DNA of 64,000 nt from Rivibacter subsaxonicus (GCF_004217215.1 NZ_SHKP01000006.1:558001-622000), one strand, 5' to 3'; counted from the first letter of the stretch, positions 29,592-40,704 are shown. Notes: generated by a model from the letters alone, not told the origin. Numbers and translations: made by a program.

Positions 29592-30838
29592 GCGACGACA
29601 CGCCGCGTCAGAAGACGCTGTTGCCGCGGGTCGACCTGCCGAGCGGAGCGCGCCGCGAAACGCTCGCCGTGCGAGAGGGGCTGCCCCCCTCGGCCTGGGG
29701 CGAGAACTCGGAAGCGCTGTTCCTGACCAGCAGCTTCTGTCATCCCGACGCCGCCACGGCGGCGGCGCGTTTTGCCAACGAGGAGGAGGCTTTCGTCTAC
29801 TCCCGCTTCACCAATCCGACGGTGATGATGATGGAGCGCCGGCTGGCGGCGCTCGAGGGCACCGAGGCCTGCATCGCCACCTCGAGCGGCATGAGCGCGA
29901 TCCTGCTGCTCTGCATGGGACTGCTGAAGGCCGGCGACCACGTGGTCTGCTCGCAGAGTGTGTTCGGCTCGACGATCAAGCTGATCCAGGGCGAGTTTGG
30001 CAAGTTCGGCGTGCAGAGCAGCTTCGTCTCGCAGACCGACGTGAGAGCGTGGCGCGACGCGATGCGTCCCAACACGAAGCTGCTGTTCGCCGAGACGCCG
30101 AGCAATCCGCTGACCGAGGTCTGCGACATCGGCGCGCTGGCCGAGATTGCCCATGCGGGCGGCGCGCTGCTGGCGGTCGACAACTGCTTCTGCACGCCGG
30201 CGCTGCAGAGGCCGGTGGAGTTCGGTGCCGACCTGATCATCCACTCCGGTACCAAGTACCTCGACGGCCAGGGCCGGGTGCTCGCAGGTGCGATCTGCTG
30301 CTCGCAACAGCTCATCGACGATGCCTTCATGCCGGCCATGCGCAGCGCCGGCATGAGCCTGTCGCCGTTCAATGCCTGGGTCGTGCTGAAGGGGCTTGAG
30401 ACGCTCGACATCCGCATGCAGGCGCAGAGCGCGCGCGCGCTCGAACTGGCGCGCTGGCTGGAGTCTCATCCCGCGGTGGCGCGGGTGTTGCACCCGGGTC
30501 TGGCCTCGCATCCTCAGCACGCGCTGGCGATGGCGCAGCAGGCCGGCAACGGCGGCGCGGTGGCGAGCTTTGTCGTCAACGCGAGCGACGCGGCGCAGGC
30601 GCGCGAGCGCGCCTTTGCGGTGATCGACGCGACCCGCATCTGCTCGATCACCGCCAATCTCGGCGACACGAAGACCACGATCACGCACCCGGCCAGCACC
30701 TCGCATGGCCGGCTCAGCGAGGAGCAGCGCCTGGCCGCCGGCATCACCCAGGGGCTGGTCCGCGTCGCGGTCGGGCTCGACCATCTCGATGACCTCAAGG
30801 CCGACCTCGCGCGCGGCCTCGACCCCCTCGCCGCATGA
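29588..30838 (+). CDS. metZ: O-succinylhomoserine sulfhydrylase
   Basis: PLP enzyme of the Cys/Met metabolism family (416 aa) that makes homocysteine from O-succinylhomoserine and sulfide. The Schiff-base Lys is about residue 223 in [40 protein letters not shown] and [12 protein letters not shown] are typical. The [24 protein letters not shown] region is consistent with MetZ rather than MetB. Position after purF is the usual betaproteobacterial one. Its stop overlaps gltX by 4 bases. Confidence 0.92.
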   Translation: MSDDTPRQKTLLPRVDLPSGARRETLAVREGLPPSAWGENSEALFLTSSFCHPDAATAAARFANEEEAFVYSRFTNPTVMMMERRLAALEGTEACIATSSGMSAILLLCMGLLKAGDHVVCSQSVFGSTIKLIQGEFGKFGVQSSFVSQTDVRAWRDAMRPNTKLLFAETPSNPLTEVCDIGALAEIAHAGGALLAVDNCFCTPALQRPVEFGADLIIHSGTKYLDGQGRVLAGAICCSQQLIDDAFMPAMRSAGMSLSPFNAWVVLKGLETLDIRMQAQSARALELARWLESHPAVARVLHPGLASHPQHALAMAQQAGNGGAVASFVVNASDAAQARERAFAVIDATRICSITANLGDTKTTITHPASTSHGRLSEEQRLAAGITQGLVRVAVGLDHLDDLKADLARGLDPLAA

Positions 30839-32247
30839 GCACCGTCCGTACCCGCATCGCGCCATCGCCCACCGGCTTCCTGCATCTCGGCACCGCGCGC
30901 GTCGCGCTGTTCTCGTGGGCCTTTGCGCGCCACCACGGCGGCAGCTTCGTGCTGCGCATCGAGGACACCGACGTCGCCCGCTCCACCCAGGCCGCGGTCG
31001 ACTCGATCATCGAGGCGATGCACTGGCTCGAGCTCGATCACGACGAGGGCCCGTACTACCAGATGCAGCGCCTGGAGCGCTATGCAGAGGTGGTGCAGCA
31101 GATGCTCGCTGCCGGCACCGCCTACCACTGCTACTGCAGCCCGCAGGAACTCGACGAGATGCGCGAGGCGCAGCGCGCCGCCGGCCTCAAGCCACGCTAC
31201 GACGGCCGCTGGCGGCCCGAAGCCGGCAAGACGCTGCCGGCGGTGCCGGCCGGCGTGCGGCCGGTGGTGCGCTTTCGCAATCCGCTTGGTGGCCAGGTCG
31301 CGTGGGACGACATGATCAAGGGGCCGATCTCGTTCTCGAACGAGGAACTCGACGACCTGATCATCATGCGGCCGGCGCCGGACGGCGCCTCCGACATCCC
31401 GACCTACAACTTCTGCGTTGTGGTCGACGACATCGACATGCGCATCACCCACGTGATCCGCGGCGACGATCACGTCAACAACACGCCGCGCCAGATCAAC
31501 ATCATGCGGGCGCTGGGCGCGCCGCTGCCGGTGTTCGGCCACGCGCCGATGATCCTTGGCCCCGATGGCGAGAAGCTGAGCAAGCGCCATGGCGCGGTCA
31601 GCGCGATCCAGTACCGCGACGAGGGCTACCTACCCGAGGGCATGCTGAACTACCTCGCGCGCCTGGGCTGGAGCCACGGCGACGAAGAGCTCTTCACGCG
31701 CGAGCAGATGGTCTCCTGGTTCGACGGCAGCCACCTCGCCAAAAGCCCCGCGCAATGGGACCCGGCCAAGCTGCGCTGGGTCAATGCGCATCACCTGAAG
31801 CTGGCCGACAACGCGCGTCTTGCCGGGCTCGTCGCGCAGCAGATGGAACGTCTCGGCCTCGCTGCAGGCGTGGCGGTCGACGAGCGCCTCGCCGCGCGCT
31901 GCGGACTGTTCAAGGATCGCTGCGCCACCACCGTCGAACTCGCCGGCTGGCTGGCGATGTACTACGCCGAGGTGACTCCGACGCCCGAGGATCTGGCGCA
32001 GCACGTGGGTGACGCGGTTCGGCCGGCGCTGGCCACGCTGGCCGATGCGCTGCAGGCGCTGCCCGCGTGGGACGCGGCGTCGATCAGCGCTGCGATCAAG
32101 ACCACCATCGCCCAGCACGGCCTGAAGATGCCGCAACTCGCGGTGCCGGTGCGCGTGCTGGTGTGCGGCAGGGCACAGACGCCTTCGGTCGATGCGGTGC
32201 TGGCGCTGTTCGACAGGGCCATCGTGCTCGAGCGCTTGCGTCGCTGA
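30835..32247 (+). CDS. gltX: Glutamyl-tRNA synthetase
   Basis: Class I aminoacyl-tRNA synthetase (470 aa). The HIGH motif appears as [17 protein letters not shown] and the KMSKS motif as [11 protein letters not shown]. The discriminating nondiscriminating/discriminating status cannot be told by eye. It overlaps metZ at its start. A promoter for the following tRNA genes lies across its last codons, and one of those tRNAs is tRNA-Glu, its own substrate. Confidence 0.96.
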   Translation: MSTVRTRIAPSPTGFLHLGTARVALFSWAFARHHGGSFVLRIEDTDVARSTQAAVDSIIEAMHWLELDHDEGPYYQMQRLERYAEVVQQMLAAGTAYHCYCSPQELDEMREAQRAAGLKPRYDGRWRPEAGKTLPAVPAGVRPVVRFRNPLGGQVAWDDMIKGPISFSNEELDDLIIMRPAPDGASDIPTYNFCVVVDDIDMRITHVIRGDDHVNNTPRQINIMRALGAPLPVFGHAPMILGPDGEKLSKRHGAVSAIQYRDEGYLPEGMLNYLARLGWSHGDEELFTREQMVSWFDGSHLAKSPAQWDPAKLRWVNAHHLKLADNARLAGLVAQQMERLGLAAGVAVDERLAARCGLFKDRCATTVELAGWLAMYYAEVTPTPEDLAQHVGDAVRPALATLADALQALPAWDAASISAAIKTTIAQHGLKMPQLAVPVRVLVCGRAQTPSVDAVLALFDRAIVLERLRR

Positions 32248-32265
32248 CGCGATTCCGGCTATACT
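32236..32265 (+). promoter_or_regulatory. Promoter for the tRNA-Ala/tRNA-Glu unit
   Basis: TTGCGT (32236-32241) and TATACT (32260-32265) are 18 bases apart. The -35 box lies within the last gltX codons. The first tRNA begins 70 bases after the -10 box. Confidence 0.6.
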
Positions 32266-32335
32266 TGCGGTCTTGCTTGAACAGCGTTGCCCTGGTGGCA
32301 GGTGGCGGTCGAAAGGCCAAAACCAAAAAACCAAC

Positions 32336-32411
<76 letters not shown>

Positions 32412-32474
32412 AAACCTTCGGGAAACCGTCGGCAGCAGCGGTGGCGCGCGGTTCGGGTAAGCAGGAAGGTTTCA

Positions 32475-32550
32475 GTCCCCTTCGTCTAGAGGCCTAGGAC
32501 ACCACCCTTTCACGGTGATTACAGGGGTTCGAATCCCCTAGGGGACGCCA
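32475..32550 (+). tRNA. tRNA-Glu (anticodon TTC)
   Basis: A 76-base tRNA with encoded CCA. The acceptor GTCCCCT pairs with AGGGGAC, the anticodon loop is CTTTCAC (anticodon TTC), and the T arm is GGGGT-TCGAATC-CCCT. The top pair of the anticodon stem is a C-A mismatch. It is also the tRNA needed for GluTR-dependent tetrapyrrole synthesis. Confidence 0.97.
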
Positions 32551-32590
32551 GATACCTGCCGAGCAATCGGCGGCAGATCGGCAAAAAAGC

Positions 32591-32622
32591 AAACGGCGCC
32601 GCGAGGCGCCGTTTGTCTTTTT
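32591..32622. terminator. Bidirectional terminator between tRNA-Glu and the H-NS-like gene
   Basis: A 10-base stem AAACGGCGCC / GGCGCCGTTT with a GCGA loop is followed on the plus strand by GTCTTTTT. On the minus strand the same hairpin is followed by GCTTTTTT (from GCAAAAAAGC at 32581-32590). It can end both the tRNA transcript and the convergent H-NS-like gene. Confidence 0.9.
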
Positions 32623-32644
32623 GCCTGCGGTTTGCGAGCCGGGC

Positions 32645-32980
32645 TCAGATCTTGAAGTCTTCGAGCTTGCGGCCGCTGGCGATCGCGGTTTGCAGCCACT
32701 TGGGCTTGAGGCCGCGCCCGCTCCAGGTATCGCCGGTGACGGCGTTGCGATACTTCGGTGCCACCTTGCTGGTGCCGGCCGGCTTGGCGCCGCGCGCGGC
32801 CTTGGCGCCGGCGCCGCCGAGTTCGGCCAGCGTCACGCCATGCTGGGCCATCAGCGACTTGATCTGGGCCAGCACACCGGCTCGTTCGGCGCGCCGGGCG
32901 TCGGCGATCTGGCGCTCCAGTTCGGCCTGCTGCTGTTCGAGGGTGGCTCGCTGGGCGAGCAGTTCCTGATACGTTGCCAT
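32645..32980 (-). CDS. H-NS family nucleoid protein
   Basis: A 111-aa DNA-binding protein. The N-terminal coiled coil MATYQELLAQRATLEQQQAE mediates dimerisation. A basic Ala/Gly/Lys linker leads to the C-terminal H-NS DNA-binding motif YRNAVTGDTWSGRGLKPKWL (TWSGRG-x-x-P-x-W), which recognises AT-rich DNA. This is the short beta-proteobacterial type also called BpH3/HvrA. ATG 32980 has GGAGCGGAC upstream. Single-gene unit flanked by terminators. Confidence 0.92.
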   Translation of the reverse strand: MATYQELLAQRATLEQQQAELERQIADARRAERAGVLAQIKSLMAQHGVTLAELGGAGAKAARGAKPAGTSKVAPKYRNAVTGDTWSGRGLKPKWLQTAIASGRKLEDFKI

Positions 32981-33068
32981 ACTTGTCCGCTCCTGCACGC
33001 CATCGAAATGAGGCGTTGCACTGATTCTAGGCAAATTCAATTGCCGGCGGCCACCCGGCCAGAACGAC

Positions 33069-33090
33069 AAACCCGGCCGAGGCCGGGTTT
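33069..33090 (-). terminator. Terminator of the iron-binding protein gene
   Basis: AAACCCGGC / GCCGGGTTT with a 4-base loop lies 29 bases after the minus-strand stop at 33119. On the minus strand it is followed by TGTCGTTCT. Stem strength is good, the T-run is imperfect. Confidence 0.75.
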
Positions 33091-33118
33091 GTTGGTGGTT
33101 TCGGACGCCGCCCGCGGC

Positions 33119-34168
33119 TCACTTGTAGCCGGCTTTGTCGAGCAACTGCTGGACGCGCATCGAATTGGCGCCGACGAGCGCCACCGGTACCAGTTCGGAC
33201 TTGAAGGGTCCGAGCGTATCGAGCGCCGGGTTAGCGACCTTGACCGTGCTCACCGCCGGATATTCATTGTTGCCGTTGGCGAAGTAGCCCTGGGCCGCGT
33301 CGCTCGCCAGATACTCGAGAAACTTGACGGCCGCCTCGCGATTCTTGGCATTCTTGGCGACCGCGCCGCCGGCGATGTTGACGTGGGTGCCCCAGCTTTG
33401 CTGATTGGGGAAGATCACGCTGACCTTTTCCATGGTCTCGCGGTCGGCCGGGTTGGTCGACCGCATCAGGCGCGCCACGTAATAGCTGTTGGAGAGCGCG
33501 ATGCCGCACTCACCGCTGGCAACCGCCTTGATCTGGTCGGTATCGCCGCCCTTGGGGTCGCGCGCCATGTTGGCGACGACGCCCTTGAGCCAGGCCTCGG
33601 TCTTCTCGGCACCCAGGTGCTCGTAGATCGAGCCGAACAGCGACAGGTTGTACGGGTGCGAGCCCGAGCGGGTGCAGACCTTGCCCTTGTTCTTCGGGTC
33701 GGCCAGTTCCTCGTAGGTATCGGCGTCCTCGCGCTTGACATTGGCCTTGTTGATGACGATCACGCGGGCCCGGGTCGAGAAACCGAACCAGTCCGAACCG
33801 TCGCCGTCGTCCTTGTCGCGCAGCGAGGCGGGAATGCGCTGCTCGAGCAGTTTGGACTTCACCGGCTGGAAAAGACCCTCGGCATCGGCGCGCACCAGGC
33901 GCGCGGCGTCGACCAGCAGAATCACGTCGGCCGGGCTCGCGGCGCCCTCGCTGCGCAGTCGCGCGAGGATGCCGGCATCGTCGGCATCGACCCGATTGAT
34001 CTTGATGCCGGTGGCCTTGGTGAAATTGTCGTAAAGCGCCTCGTCGGTCTGGTAGTGGCGCGCCGAATAGAGATTGAGTTCCGACTGCTGGGCGCCGGCC
34101 AGGCCGCTGGCGACAGTTGCCGCGACGGCGAACGCGGTACGGGCGAAGAAATTCATGGATGACGTCAT
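33119..34168 (-). CDS. Periplasmic Fe(3+)-binding protein (FutA/FbpA family)
   Basis: Solute-binding protein of a ferric iron ABC importer (about 349 aa). A signal peptide, MNFFARTAFAVAATVASGLA, ends near AGAQQS. The mature start ELNLYSARHYQTDEALYDNF and the Tyr pair in NSYYVARLM near residue 230 are FutA-type iron ligands. ATG 34168 gives four residues more than ATG 34156; either is possible. A Fur-like box lies about 60 bases upstream. No permease or ATPase gene is adjacent, so it acts as an orphan or serves a transporter encoded elsewhere. Confidence 0.9.
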   Translation of the reverse strand: MTSSMNFFARTAFAVAATVASGLAGAQQSELNLYSARHYQTDEALYDNFTKATGIKINRVDADDAGILARLRSEGAASPADVILLVDAARLVRADAEGLFQPVKSKLLEQRIPASLRDKDDGDGSDWFGFSTRARVIVINKANVKREDADTYEELADPKNKGKVCTRSGSHPYNLSLFGSIYEHLGAEKTEAWLKGVVANMARDPKGGDTDQIKAVASGECGIALSNSYYVARLMRSTNPADRETMEKVSVIFPNQQSWGTHVNIAGGAVAKNAKNREAAVKFLEYLASDAAQGYFANGNNEYPAVSTVKVANPALDTLGPFKSELVPVALVGANSMRVQQLLDKAGYK

Positions 34169-34226
34169 GGCTTCGGTTTCCGGAAGATGAGGCGTTAAGC
34201 GACTGGGTGGTCGATCATAAACGCCA

Positions 34227-34249
34227 ACGCGAATGATTCGCATGCATTG
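34227..34249 (-). promoter_or_regulatory. Fur-box-like operator upstream of the iron-binding protein
   Basis: The core GCGAATGATTCGC (34229-34241) is an inverted repeat around TGA, and with its flanks it reads AACGCGAATGATTCGCATGC. It resembles the AATGATAATCATT-type Fur consensus as found in GC-rich beta-proteobacteria. It lies 60 bases before the start of the ferric-binding protein gene, which fits iron-dependent repression. Confidence 0.65.
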
Positions 34250-34258
34250 CTGCAGGCG

Positions 34259-34283
34259 AAGAAAAGGGGCGCCGCAGCGCCCC
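34259..34283 (-). terminator. Rho-independent terminator after the iron-trafficking gene
   Basis: The stem GGGGCGC / GCGCCCC with a 4-base loop is followed on the minus strand by TTTTCTT (forward AAGAAAA, 34259-34265). It lies 19 bases after the stop at 34303 and separates argA-yggX from the iron-binding protein unit. Confidence 0.85.
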
Positions 34284-34302
34284 ATGACTTCCGCGCCGAG
34301 CC

Positions 34303-34575
34303 TCAGGCCGAAGGCGGCACGTAGCCGACCGGCTGGTCGACACCTTCGCCGAAGAAGTAGCGCTCCATCTGCCGCGCCAGGTACTGACGGGCTCGCGCAT
34401 CGGCGAGGTTGAGGCGGTTCTCGTTGACCAGCATGGTCTGGTGCTTGAGCCACGCGGCCCAGGCTTCCTTGCTGACGTTGTTGTAGATGCGAACGCCGAG
34501 CTCGCCCGGGTAGGGCGAGAAGTCGAGGCCTTCGGCCTCCTTCTTGAGCATCACGCAATTGACGGTACGGGCCAT
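34303..34575 (-). CDS. Probable Fe(2+)-trafficking protein (YggX family)
   Basis: A 90-aa cytoplasmic protein. The start [20 protein letters not shown] with the conserved Cys7, then [34 protein letters not shown] and the C-terminal YFFGEG are diagnostic of YggX. The family protects Fe-S enzymes from oxidative damage and buffers labile iron. It begins 14 bases after argA and ends at an intrinsic terminator. The iron theme continues in the next minus-strand gene. Confidence 0.94.
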   Translation of the reverse strand: MARTVNCVMLKKEAEGLDFSPYPGELGVRIYNNVSKEAWAAWLKHQTMLVNENRLNLADARARQYLARQMERYFFGEGVDQPVGYVPPSA

Positions 34576-34589
34576 GTGCTTCTCCAAAA

Positions 34590-35930
34590 CTACTTGAGGT
34601 TCTTGACCAGCACCTGCGAGCGCCGGTCCCAGTTGTACTTGCGCTTGCGCGCCTCGGGCAGCCATTCGGGGTCGACCACCTTGAAGCCGCGCTTGATGAA
34701 CCAGTGCATCGTCCGCGTCGTCAGCACGAAGATGCTGTCGAGCCCGGTCGCGCGGGCGCGCTGCTCGACACGCTTGAGGATGCGTTCGCCATCACCCTGG
34801 CCCTGCACCGCGTCGCTGACCGTCAGGGCCGCCATCTCGCCGGTGCGTGCCTCGGGGTAGGGGTAGAGCGCGGCGCAACCGAAGATCACGCCGTCGTGTT
34901 CGATCACGGTGTAGTGGTCGATGTCGCGCTCGATCTCGGTGCGGTCGCGCTTGACCAGCGTGCCGTCGCGCTCGAAGGGTTCAATCAACTGCAGGATGCC
35001 GCCGATGTCGTCGGGCCCGGCCTCGCGCAGGCTCTCGAGCTTCTCGTCGACGATCATGGTGCCGATGCCGTCGTGCGTGAACACCTCCTGCAGGATCGCG
35101 CCGTCGACCGCGAAGGGCAGGATGTGCGAGCGCTCGACGCCTTCCTCGCAGGCCTTCACACAGTGCTGCAGGTAGAAGCCGAGGTCGCTCGGCTGCTCGG
35201 CCGGTGGCAGCGTGGCCAGCAGGCGCTTGGCCTCGGCCAGCACGAGTTCGGTGTCGATGTCGGTCGTGGGGTCGGCCGGGTTCTCGCGGATGCCCGGCAC
35301 CTCGGTCAGGAAGATCAGCTTGTCGGCCTGCAGCGCGATCGCGGTGCTGGTGGCGACGTCTTCCATGCGCAGGTTGAAGGCCTCGCCGGTCGGCGAGAAA
35401 CCGAAGGGGCTCAGCAGCACCAGCGCGCCGATGTCGATCGCGCGGCGGATCGCCGGCGAGTCGACCCGCCGCACCACGCCGCTGTGGATGAAATCGACGC
35501 CGTCGACGATGCCCACCGGCCGCGCGGTCAGGAAGTTGCCCGAGACCACGCGGACCGTGGCGTTGGCCATCGGCGTGTTCGGCAGGCCCTGCGAGAACGC
35601 GGCCTCGATCTCGAAGCGCAGCTGGCCGGCGGCCTCCTGCGCGGCGTCGAGCGCCGGCGCGTCGGTGATGCGCTGGCCATGGCTGAAGCGCGAGGGATGG
35701 CCCTTGGCGGCCAGTTGCTCGTTGACCTGCGGGCGGAAACCGTGCACCAGCACCAGCTTGATGCCCATCGCGTGGATGATCGCCAAGTCCTGGACGAAGG
35801 CGTTGAGCTTGCCGGCGGCGATCAGCTCGCCCGCCATGCCGACCACGAAGGTCTTGCCGTGGTACGCGTGGATGTAGGGCGCGACCGAGCGGAACCAGGG
35901 GACGAAGGTGTGCGGGAAGACGAGGCTCAT
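34590..35930 (-). CDS. argA: N-acetylglutamate synthase (kinase-like plus GNAT domains)
   Basis: First step of arginine synthesis (446 aa). The N-terminal amino-acid-kinase domain (about residues 20-290; [37 protein letters not shown]) binds arginine for feedback control. The C-terminal GNAT domain (about 300-446) has [20 protein letters not shown] as acetyl-CoA site. The end [19 protein letters not shown] resembles classical ArgA. It leads a two-gene unit with the YggX gene and is divergent from the VOC gene. Confidence 0.94.
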   Translation of the reverse strand: MSLVFPHTFVPWFRSVAPYIHAYHGKTFVVGMAGELIAAGKLNAFVQDLAIIHAMGIKLVLVHGFRPQVNEQLAAKGHPSRFSHGQRITDAPALDAAQEAAGQLRFEIEAAFSQGLPNTPMANATVRVVSGNFLTARPVGIVDGVDFIHSGVVRRVDSPAIRRAIDIGALVLLSPFGFSPTGEAFNLRMEDVATSTAIALQADKLIFLTEVPGIRENPADPTTDIDTELVLAEAKRLLATLPPAEQPSDLGFYLQHCVKACEEGVERSHILPFAVDGAILQEVFTHDGIGTMIVDEKLESLREAGPDDIGGILQLIEPFERDGTLVKRDRTEIERDIDHYTVIEHDGVIFGCAALYPYPEARTGEMAALTVSDAVQGQGDGERILKRVEQRARATGLDSIFVLTTRTMHWFIKRGFKVVDPEWLPEARKRKYNWDRRSQVLVKNLK

Positions 35931-36041
35931 GGTGTGTGGGGCAGCGCCGGAATTGTGCCGTACGCGTCATGCGGCGGTCGTTGACGGCACGCCACGCCGG
36001 ACCGAGGATGCTCGGTCTTAAACGCCCGTAAGGAGAACGCG

Positions 36042-36434
36042 ATGGAAGTCTTCCAGACCCACGGTGCCTTCAGCTGGAACGAGCTGATGACCAGCGATCC
36101 CGAGGCCGCGATGGGCTTCTACAAGAGCCTGCTCGGCTGGAGCATCGAGACGATGCACATGCCCTCCGGCCCGTACCACGTGATCAAGGTTGGCGACGCC
36201 TCGATCGGCGGCATCATGAAGACGCCGCCCGAGGCCGGGCCGATGCCGCCGGCCTGGGGCGGCTACGTCACGGTCGACAACGTCGACGCGCTGGTGGCCA
36301 AGGTGCCGGGCCTGGGCGGCAAGGTATTCGTGGCGCCGACCGACATTCCCGGCGTCGGTCGCTTCAGCGTGATCGCCGATCCGCAGGGCGCGGTGCTGAA
36401 CCTGATCACCTACGAGGCGCCGGCCCACAAGTGA
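36042..36434 (+). CDS. VOC-family protein (glyoxalase/dioxygenase-like)
   Basis: A 130-aa vicinal-oxygen-chelate fold protein with two beta-alpha-beta-beta-beta modules. The start GAFSWNELMTSDPEAAMGFY and YVTVDNVDALVAKVPGLGGK, then FSVIADPQGAVLNLITYE, are typical of the subgroup annotated as hydroxylase or glyoxalase-like. Metal ligands may include the final Glu region, but the substrate is unknown. It has AAGGAGAACGCG upstream of the ATG, is a single gene, and is divergent from argA. Confidence 0.82.
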   Translation: MEVFQTHGAFSWNELMTSDPEAAMGFYKSLLGWSIETMHMPSGPYHVIKVGDASIGGIMKTPPEAGPMPPAWGGYVTVDNVDALVAKVPGLGGKVFVAPTDIPGVGRFSVIADPQGAVLNLITYEAPAHK

Positions 36435-36476
36435 CGCGCGGCCCGGGATGCCCGGGCCGCCGATAATCCGCGGCCC

Positions 36477-39400
36477 GTGACCGATCGCCCCACCATCTCT
36501 CCCCGCCCCGCAGCAGGCCGCACCAAGCGCCCACCAGCCGCCACGCCACGCCCTGCGGCACCCGCCCGGCCGTTGCCGCCGATCGAGTTTCCAGAGTCGC
36601 TGCCGGTCTCGGCACGGCGCGACGAGATCGCGCGCGCAATCACCGAACACCAGGTCGTCATCGTCTGCGGCGAGACGGGCTCGGGCAAGACGACGCAGTT
36701 GCCAAAGATCGCGCTGCTGCTCGGTCGTGGCGCGGCCAACGCCACCCAGGGCCGCGGCAAGCTGATCGGCCACACCCAGCCGCGGCGATTGGCCGCGTCG
36801 AGCGTGGCCAGGCGCATCGCCGAGGAGCTCAAGACGCCGCTCGGCGAGGTGGTCGGCTTCAAGGTCCGCTTCCAGGATCGGCTACAGCCCGGCGCCTCGG
36901 TGAAGCTGATGACCGACGGCATCTTGCTCGCCGAGACCCAGCGCGACCCGCTGCTGCGCGCCTACGACACGCTGATCATCGACGAGGCCCACGAGCGCAG
37001 CCTCAACATCGACTTCCTGCTCGGCTACCTGCGCCAGATCCTGCCGCAGCGGCCCGATCTGAAGATCATCGTGACCTCGGCGACGATCGACGCCGATCGC
37101 TTTGCGAAGCACTTTGCCGGCAAGGACGGCCCGGCGCCGGTGATCATGGTCAGCGGCCGGCTGTTCCCGGTCGAGCAGCGCTACCGGCCCTTCGAGGAGC
37201 GGCGCGAGTACGACCTCAACGATGCCATCACCGACGCCGTAGACGAACTGTGGCGCGGGCGAGGTGCCGGCGCCGGCGACGTGCTGGTCTTCCTGCCCGG
37301 CGAGCGCGAGATCCGCGAGGCGGCCGAGCACCTGCGCAAGCACCATCCACCGGGCGTCGATGTTCTCCCGCTGTTTGCGCGGCTGTCCGAGGCCGAGCAG
37401 CAGCGCATCTTCGAGCCGCATGGCGCGCCGCGCATCGTGCTGGCGACCAACGTCGCCGAGACCTCACTTACGGTGCCCGGCATCCGCTTCGTCATCGACC
37501 CCGGGCTGGCGCGCGTCAAGCGCTACAGCTATCGCAACAAGGTCGAGCAACTGCAGATCGAGCCGATCAGCCAGGCCGCCGCCAACCAGCGCGCCGGCCG
37601 CTGCGGCCGGGTGGCCGACGGCATCTGCATTCGGCTCTACAGCGAGCAGGAGTTCGTCGAGCGGCCGCGCTTTACCGACCCGGAGATCCTGCGCTCCTCG
37701 CTGGCCGGCGTGATCCTGCGCATGAAGTCGGTCGGACTCGGCCGGGTCGAGGACTTTCCGTTTCTCGAGGCGCCGCCGAAGAAGGCGGTCGCCGACGGCT
37801 ACGCGCTGCTGGGCGAGCTCGGCGCGATGGACGAGGACAACGAGCTGACGCCGATCGGGCAGGAACTCGCCAAGCTGCCGCTCGACCCGCGCGTCGGTCG
37901 CATGATCCTCGCCGCGCGCGACCGTCAGGCGCTACACGAGGTGCTGATCATTGCCTCGGCCCTGAGCGGCCAGGACGTGCGCGACCGTCCGCCCGACCAG
38001 CAGCAGCAGGCCGATGCCAGGCACAAGCCCTTCGACGACGAGCGCTCGGAGTTCATGGGCTACCTCAAGCTGTGGAACTGGCTCGAGGAAGTCCGGGGCG
38101 CGAAGCTTGCCGGCGCGCCGGCTGCGCCGGTCGAGCACAAGCTCAGCCACCGCAAGCAGGAGCAACGGCTGCGTGAGAACTTCATCAGCCCGCGCCGGGT
38201 GCGCGAGTGGCGCGACATCCATTCGCAGCTGCTGACCGTGGTGGCCGAGCATGGCTGGCGACCGAACGGCTCGCCCGCCACCTACGAGCAGGTGCACCTG
38301 GCGATGCTGGCCGGGTTGCTCGGCAACGTCGGCTGCAAGAGCGACGACGAGGACTGGTACCTCGGCGCGCGCGGCATCAAGTTCTGGCGCCATCCGGGCG
38401 CGCATCTGAGCAAGAAGCCGGGACGCTGGTTGATCGCGGCCGAGTTGGTCGAGACCACGCGGCTGTTCGGTCGCGGGCTGGCCGGCGTCGAGCCGGGCTG
38501 GATCGAGCAGGTCGCGGGGCCGCTGCTCAAGAAGCAGTTGCTCGAGCCGCATTGGGAGAAGAAGGCGGCCGAGGTGGTGGCGCTGGAGCGTGCCACGCTC
38601 TACGGCATCGTGCTCTACAACGGCCGGCGCGTGAACTTCGGTCGCGTCGACCCGGCCGCGGCGCGCGAGATCTTCATCCGCGAGGCGCTTGTCGGCGAGG
38701 AGTGGGAGACGAAGCTGCCGTTCCTCGGCGCAAACCGCAAGCTGATTTGCCAGGTGCAGGAGCTCGAGCACAAGTCGCGTCGGCAGGACGTGCTGGTCGA
38801 CGACGAGCTGATCTTCGCCTTCTACGATCAACAGCTGCCGGCCGACGTCTGCTCGGGCCACAGCTTCGAGCGCTGGTACCGCGAGGAGAGCAAGAGGCAA
38901 CCGAAGCTGCTGATGCTCACGCGCGAGGAGCTGATGCGGCACGAGGCGGCCGGTATCACCACCGCCACCTTCCCCAAGACGCTGCGCCTGGGCGGCGTCG
39001 ACTGCGCGGTGACGTACCTGCACGAGCCGGGCGATGCCAAGGACGGCGTCACCGTCATGGTGCCGATCTATGCGCTGAACCAGGTCGGCGACGAGCGTTG
39101 CGAGTGGCTGGTGCCGGGGCTGCTGAAGGACAAGGTGCTGGCGCTGGTCAAGAGCCTGCACCAGCGCCCGCGTTCACGCCTAGTGCCGCTGCCCGACTAC
39201 GCGGCCGAGTTCTGCGAGACCGCGAACTTCGGCGAAGGCTCGCTGATGGACGCGCTGCTGAAGGCGGTGCGCGAGCGCACCCAGCTCGCGGTGCAGCGCA
39301 ACGACTTCAAGCTCGAGACGCTGCAGCCGCACCTGTTCATGAACTTCCGCGTCGTCGACGAGCACGGTCGCCAGCTCGGCATGGGACGCCACCTGCCCAC

Positions 39401-40415
39401 GCTGAAGGCCGAGCTGGGCGGGCAGGCGCGCTCGGCGTTCCAGGCGTTGGCGGCGCTGAAGTTGGGCACGCCGAAGCCGGCCACGGAGCCCGCGCCGACG
39501 CTGGCCTCGACTTCTGCTAAACCGGCGCCGCAGGTTGCCGCGACCAAGGCGTCCGCCGCGCCCGAGCGCTACACCGACTGGAGCTTCGGCGAACTGCCCG
39601 AGCTGATGGAGATCGGCCGCGGCGGCCAGAAGATGGTCGGCTTTCCGGCGCTGATCGACAAGCTCACCCACGTGGAGATCGAGGTCTTCGACGAGCCCGA
39701 CGTCGCGGCATCGAAGCACCGCGCCGGCCTGCGCCGCCTGGTGGCGCTGCAGATCAAGGAGCCGCTGAAGTACCTCGAGAAGAACATTCCCGACCTCGCG
39801 CGGATGGCGGTGCAGTTCATGGCGCTCGGTGGCAGCTCGGATGAACTGCGCGAGCAGATCGTCGCCGTGGCCCTCGATCGCGCCTTCCTCGCCAGCGAGC
39901 CGCTGCCGACCGACGCGCAGCGCTTCAAGGCGGTGGTCGAGGAGGGCCGCGCCCGGCTCAACCTGGTGGCGCAGGAAGTGGCGCGCCTGGCGGCCAGCGT
40001 GCTGCAGGAGGCCGCCGCTGCGCAGCGCAAGCTCAAGGACAGCAGGCCGCCCAAGGAGGTGGCCGATGACATTGCTGCACAGTTGCAGCGGCTGGTGCCC
40101 AAGCGCTTCCTGCAGGTCACGCCCTATGCCCAGTTGCAGCATCTGCCGCGCTACCTCAAGGGCATCGTGATGCGGCTCGACAAGCTGCGGGCCGATCCCG
40201 CGCGCGACACGCAGCGGCTGGCCGAGTTACGTCCGCTCGACCAGCGCTGGACGCGTCGCATGGCCGAGCTGAAAGGAGCGGCCGACGCCCGGCTCGACGA
40301 GTTCCGCTGGTTGCTCGAGGAACTGCGCATCAGCCTGTTCGCGCAGGAGCTGCGCACGCCGCAGCCGGTCTCGGTGAAGCGACTGGAGAAGGCGTGGGCC
40401 CAGATCACCGCCTGA
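36477..40415 (+). CDS. hrpA: ATP-dependent RNA helicase HrpA
   Basis: A 1312-aa DEAH-box helicase that, in E. coli, resolves stalled ribosome collisions and processes mRNA. After a basic Pro/Ala-rich N-terminus comes Walker [14 protein letters not shown] (about 64-72), [19 protein letters not shown], the TSATID motif III and [12 protein letters not shown] motif VI. The HA2 and OB-fold regions follow, then the long C-terminal DUF3418 region to the end. A GTG start was used; no ATG fits upstream and the ribosome site is weak. Residues about 1000-1030 form an Ala/Pro/Lys-rich linker. Confidence 0.95.
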   Translation: MTDRPTISPRPAAGRTKRPPAATPRPAAPARPLPPIEFPESLPVSARRDEIARAITEHQVVIVCGETGSGKTTQLPKIALLLGRGAANATQGRGKLIGHTQPRRLAASSVARRIAEELKTPLGEVVGFKVRFQDRLQPGASVKLMTDGILLAETQRDPLLRAYDTLIIDEAHERSLNIDFLLGYLRQILPQRPDLKIIVTSATIDADRFAKHFAGKDGPAPVIMVSGRLFPVEQRYRPFEERREYDLNDAITDAVDELWRGRGAGAGDVLVFLPGEREIREAAEHLRKHHPPGVDVLPLFARLSEAEQQRIFEPHGAPRIVLATNVAETSLTVPGIRFVIDPGLARVKRYSYRNKVEQLQIEPISQAAANQRAGRCGRVADGICIRLYSEQEFVERPRFTDPEILRSSLAGVILRMKSVGLGRVEDFPFLEAPPKKAVADGYALLGELGAMDEDNELTPIGQELAKLPLDPRVGRMILAARDRQALHEVLIIASALSGQDVRDRPPDQQQQADARHKPFDDERSEFMGYLKLWNWLEEVRGAKLAGAPAAPVEHKLSHRKQEQRLRENFISPRRVREWRDIHSQLLTVVAEHGWRPNGSPATYEQVHLAMLAGLLGNVGCKSDDEDWYLGARGIKFWRHPGAHLSKKPGRWLIAAELVETTRLFGRGLAGVEPGWIEQVAGPLLKKQLLEPHWEKKAAEVVALERATLYGIVLYNGRRVNFGRVDPAAAREIFIREALVGEEWETKLPFLGANRKLICQVQELEHKSRRQDVLVDDELIFAFYDQQLPADVCSGHSFERWYREESKRQPKLLMLTREELMRHEAAGITTATFPKTLRLGGVDCAVTYLHEPGDAKDGVTVMVPIYALNQVGDERCEWLVPGLLKDKVLALVKSLHQRPRSRLVPLPDYAAEFCETANFGEGSLMDALLKAVRERTQLAVQRNDFKLETLQPHLFMNFRVVDEHGRQLGMGRHLPTLKAELGGQARSAFQALAALKLGTPKPATEPAPTLASTSAKPAPQVAATKASAAPERYTDWSFGELPELMEIGRGGQKMVGFPALIDKLTHVEIEVFDEPDVAASKHRAGLRRLVALQIKEPLKYLEKNIPDLARMAVQFMALGGSSDELREQIVAVALDRAFLASEPLPTDAQRFKAVVEEGRARLNLVAQEVARLAASVLQEAAAAQRKLKDSRPPKEVADDIAAQLQRLVPKRFLQVTPYAQLQHLPRYLKGIVMRLDKLRADPARDTQRLAELRPLDQRWTRRMAELKGAADARLDEFRWLLEELRISLFAQELRTPQPVSVKRLEKAWAQITA

Positions 40416-40458
40416 CCGAGGGCTCGCGCCTGGCCGGCCGCTACAATCGAGCCTCAGT

Positions 40459-40535
<77 letters not shown>

Positions 40536-40545
40536 AGAAATCAGC

Positions 40546-40575
40546 AAGGCCCGTCGGCGACGCCGACGGGCCTTT
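40546..40575 (+). terminator. Terminator of tRNA-Pro
   Basis: A 13-base stem AAGGCCCGTCGGC / GCCGACGGGCCTT with a 3-base GAC loop lies 10 bases after the tRNA and is followed by TGTCGTT. The stem is very strong, the tail short. Confidence 0.85.
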
Positions 40576-40658
40576 GTCGTTCATGGTGCGCTTTGGCGGC
40601 CGGCTTGCGGGTTAGTCCCGTTTTGCGCGCGACGACTCTGCCTAGACTGCGATCACGA

Positions 40659-40674
40659 CTGACCGATCGGTCAG
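40659..40674 (+). promoter_or_regulatory. PaaR-type operator upstream of the binding-protein gene
   Basis: CTGACCG-AT-CGGTCAG is a perfect palindrome 30 bases before the ATG at 40705. It differs by one central base from CTGACCG-GT-CGGTCAG in the paa promoter (42519-42534). The shared sequence suggests one TetR regulator controls both units; binding is inference. Confidence 0.75.
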
Positions 40675-40704
40675 CCCATCGGCATCGCCACAGGAGTTCC
40701 GCCC

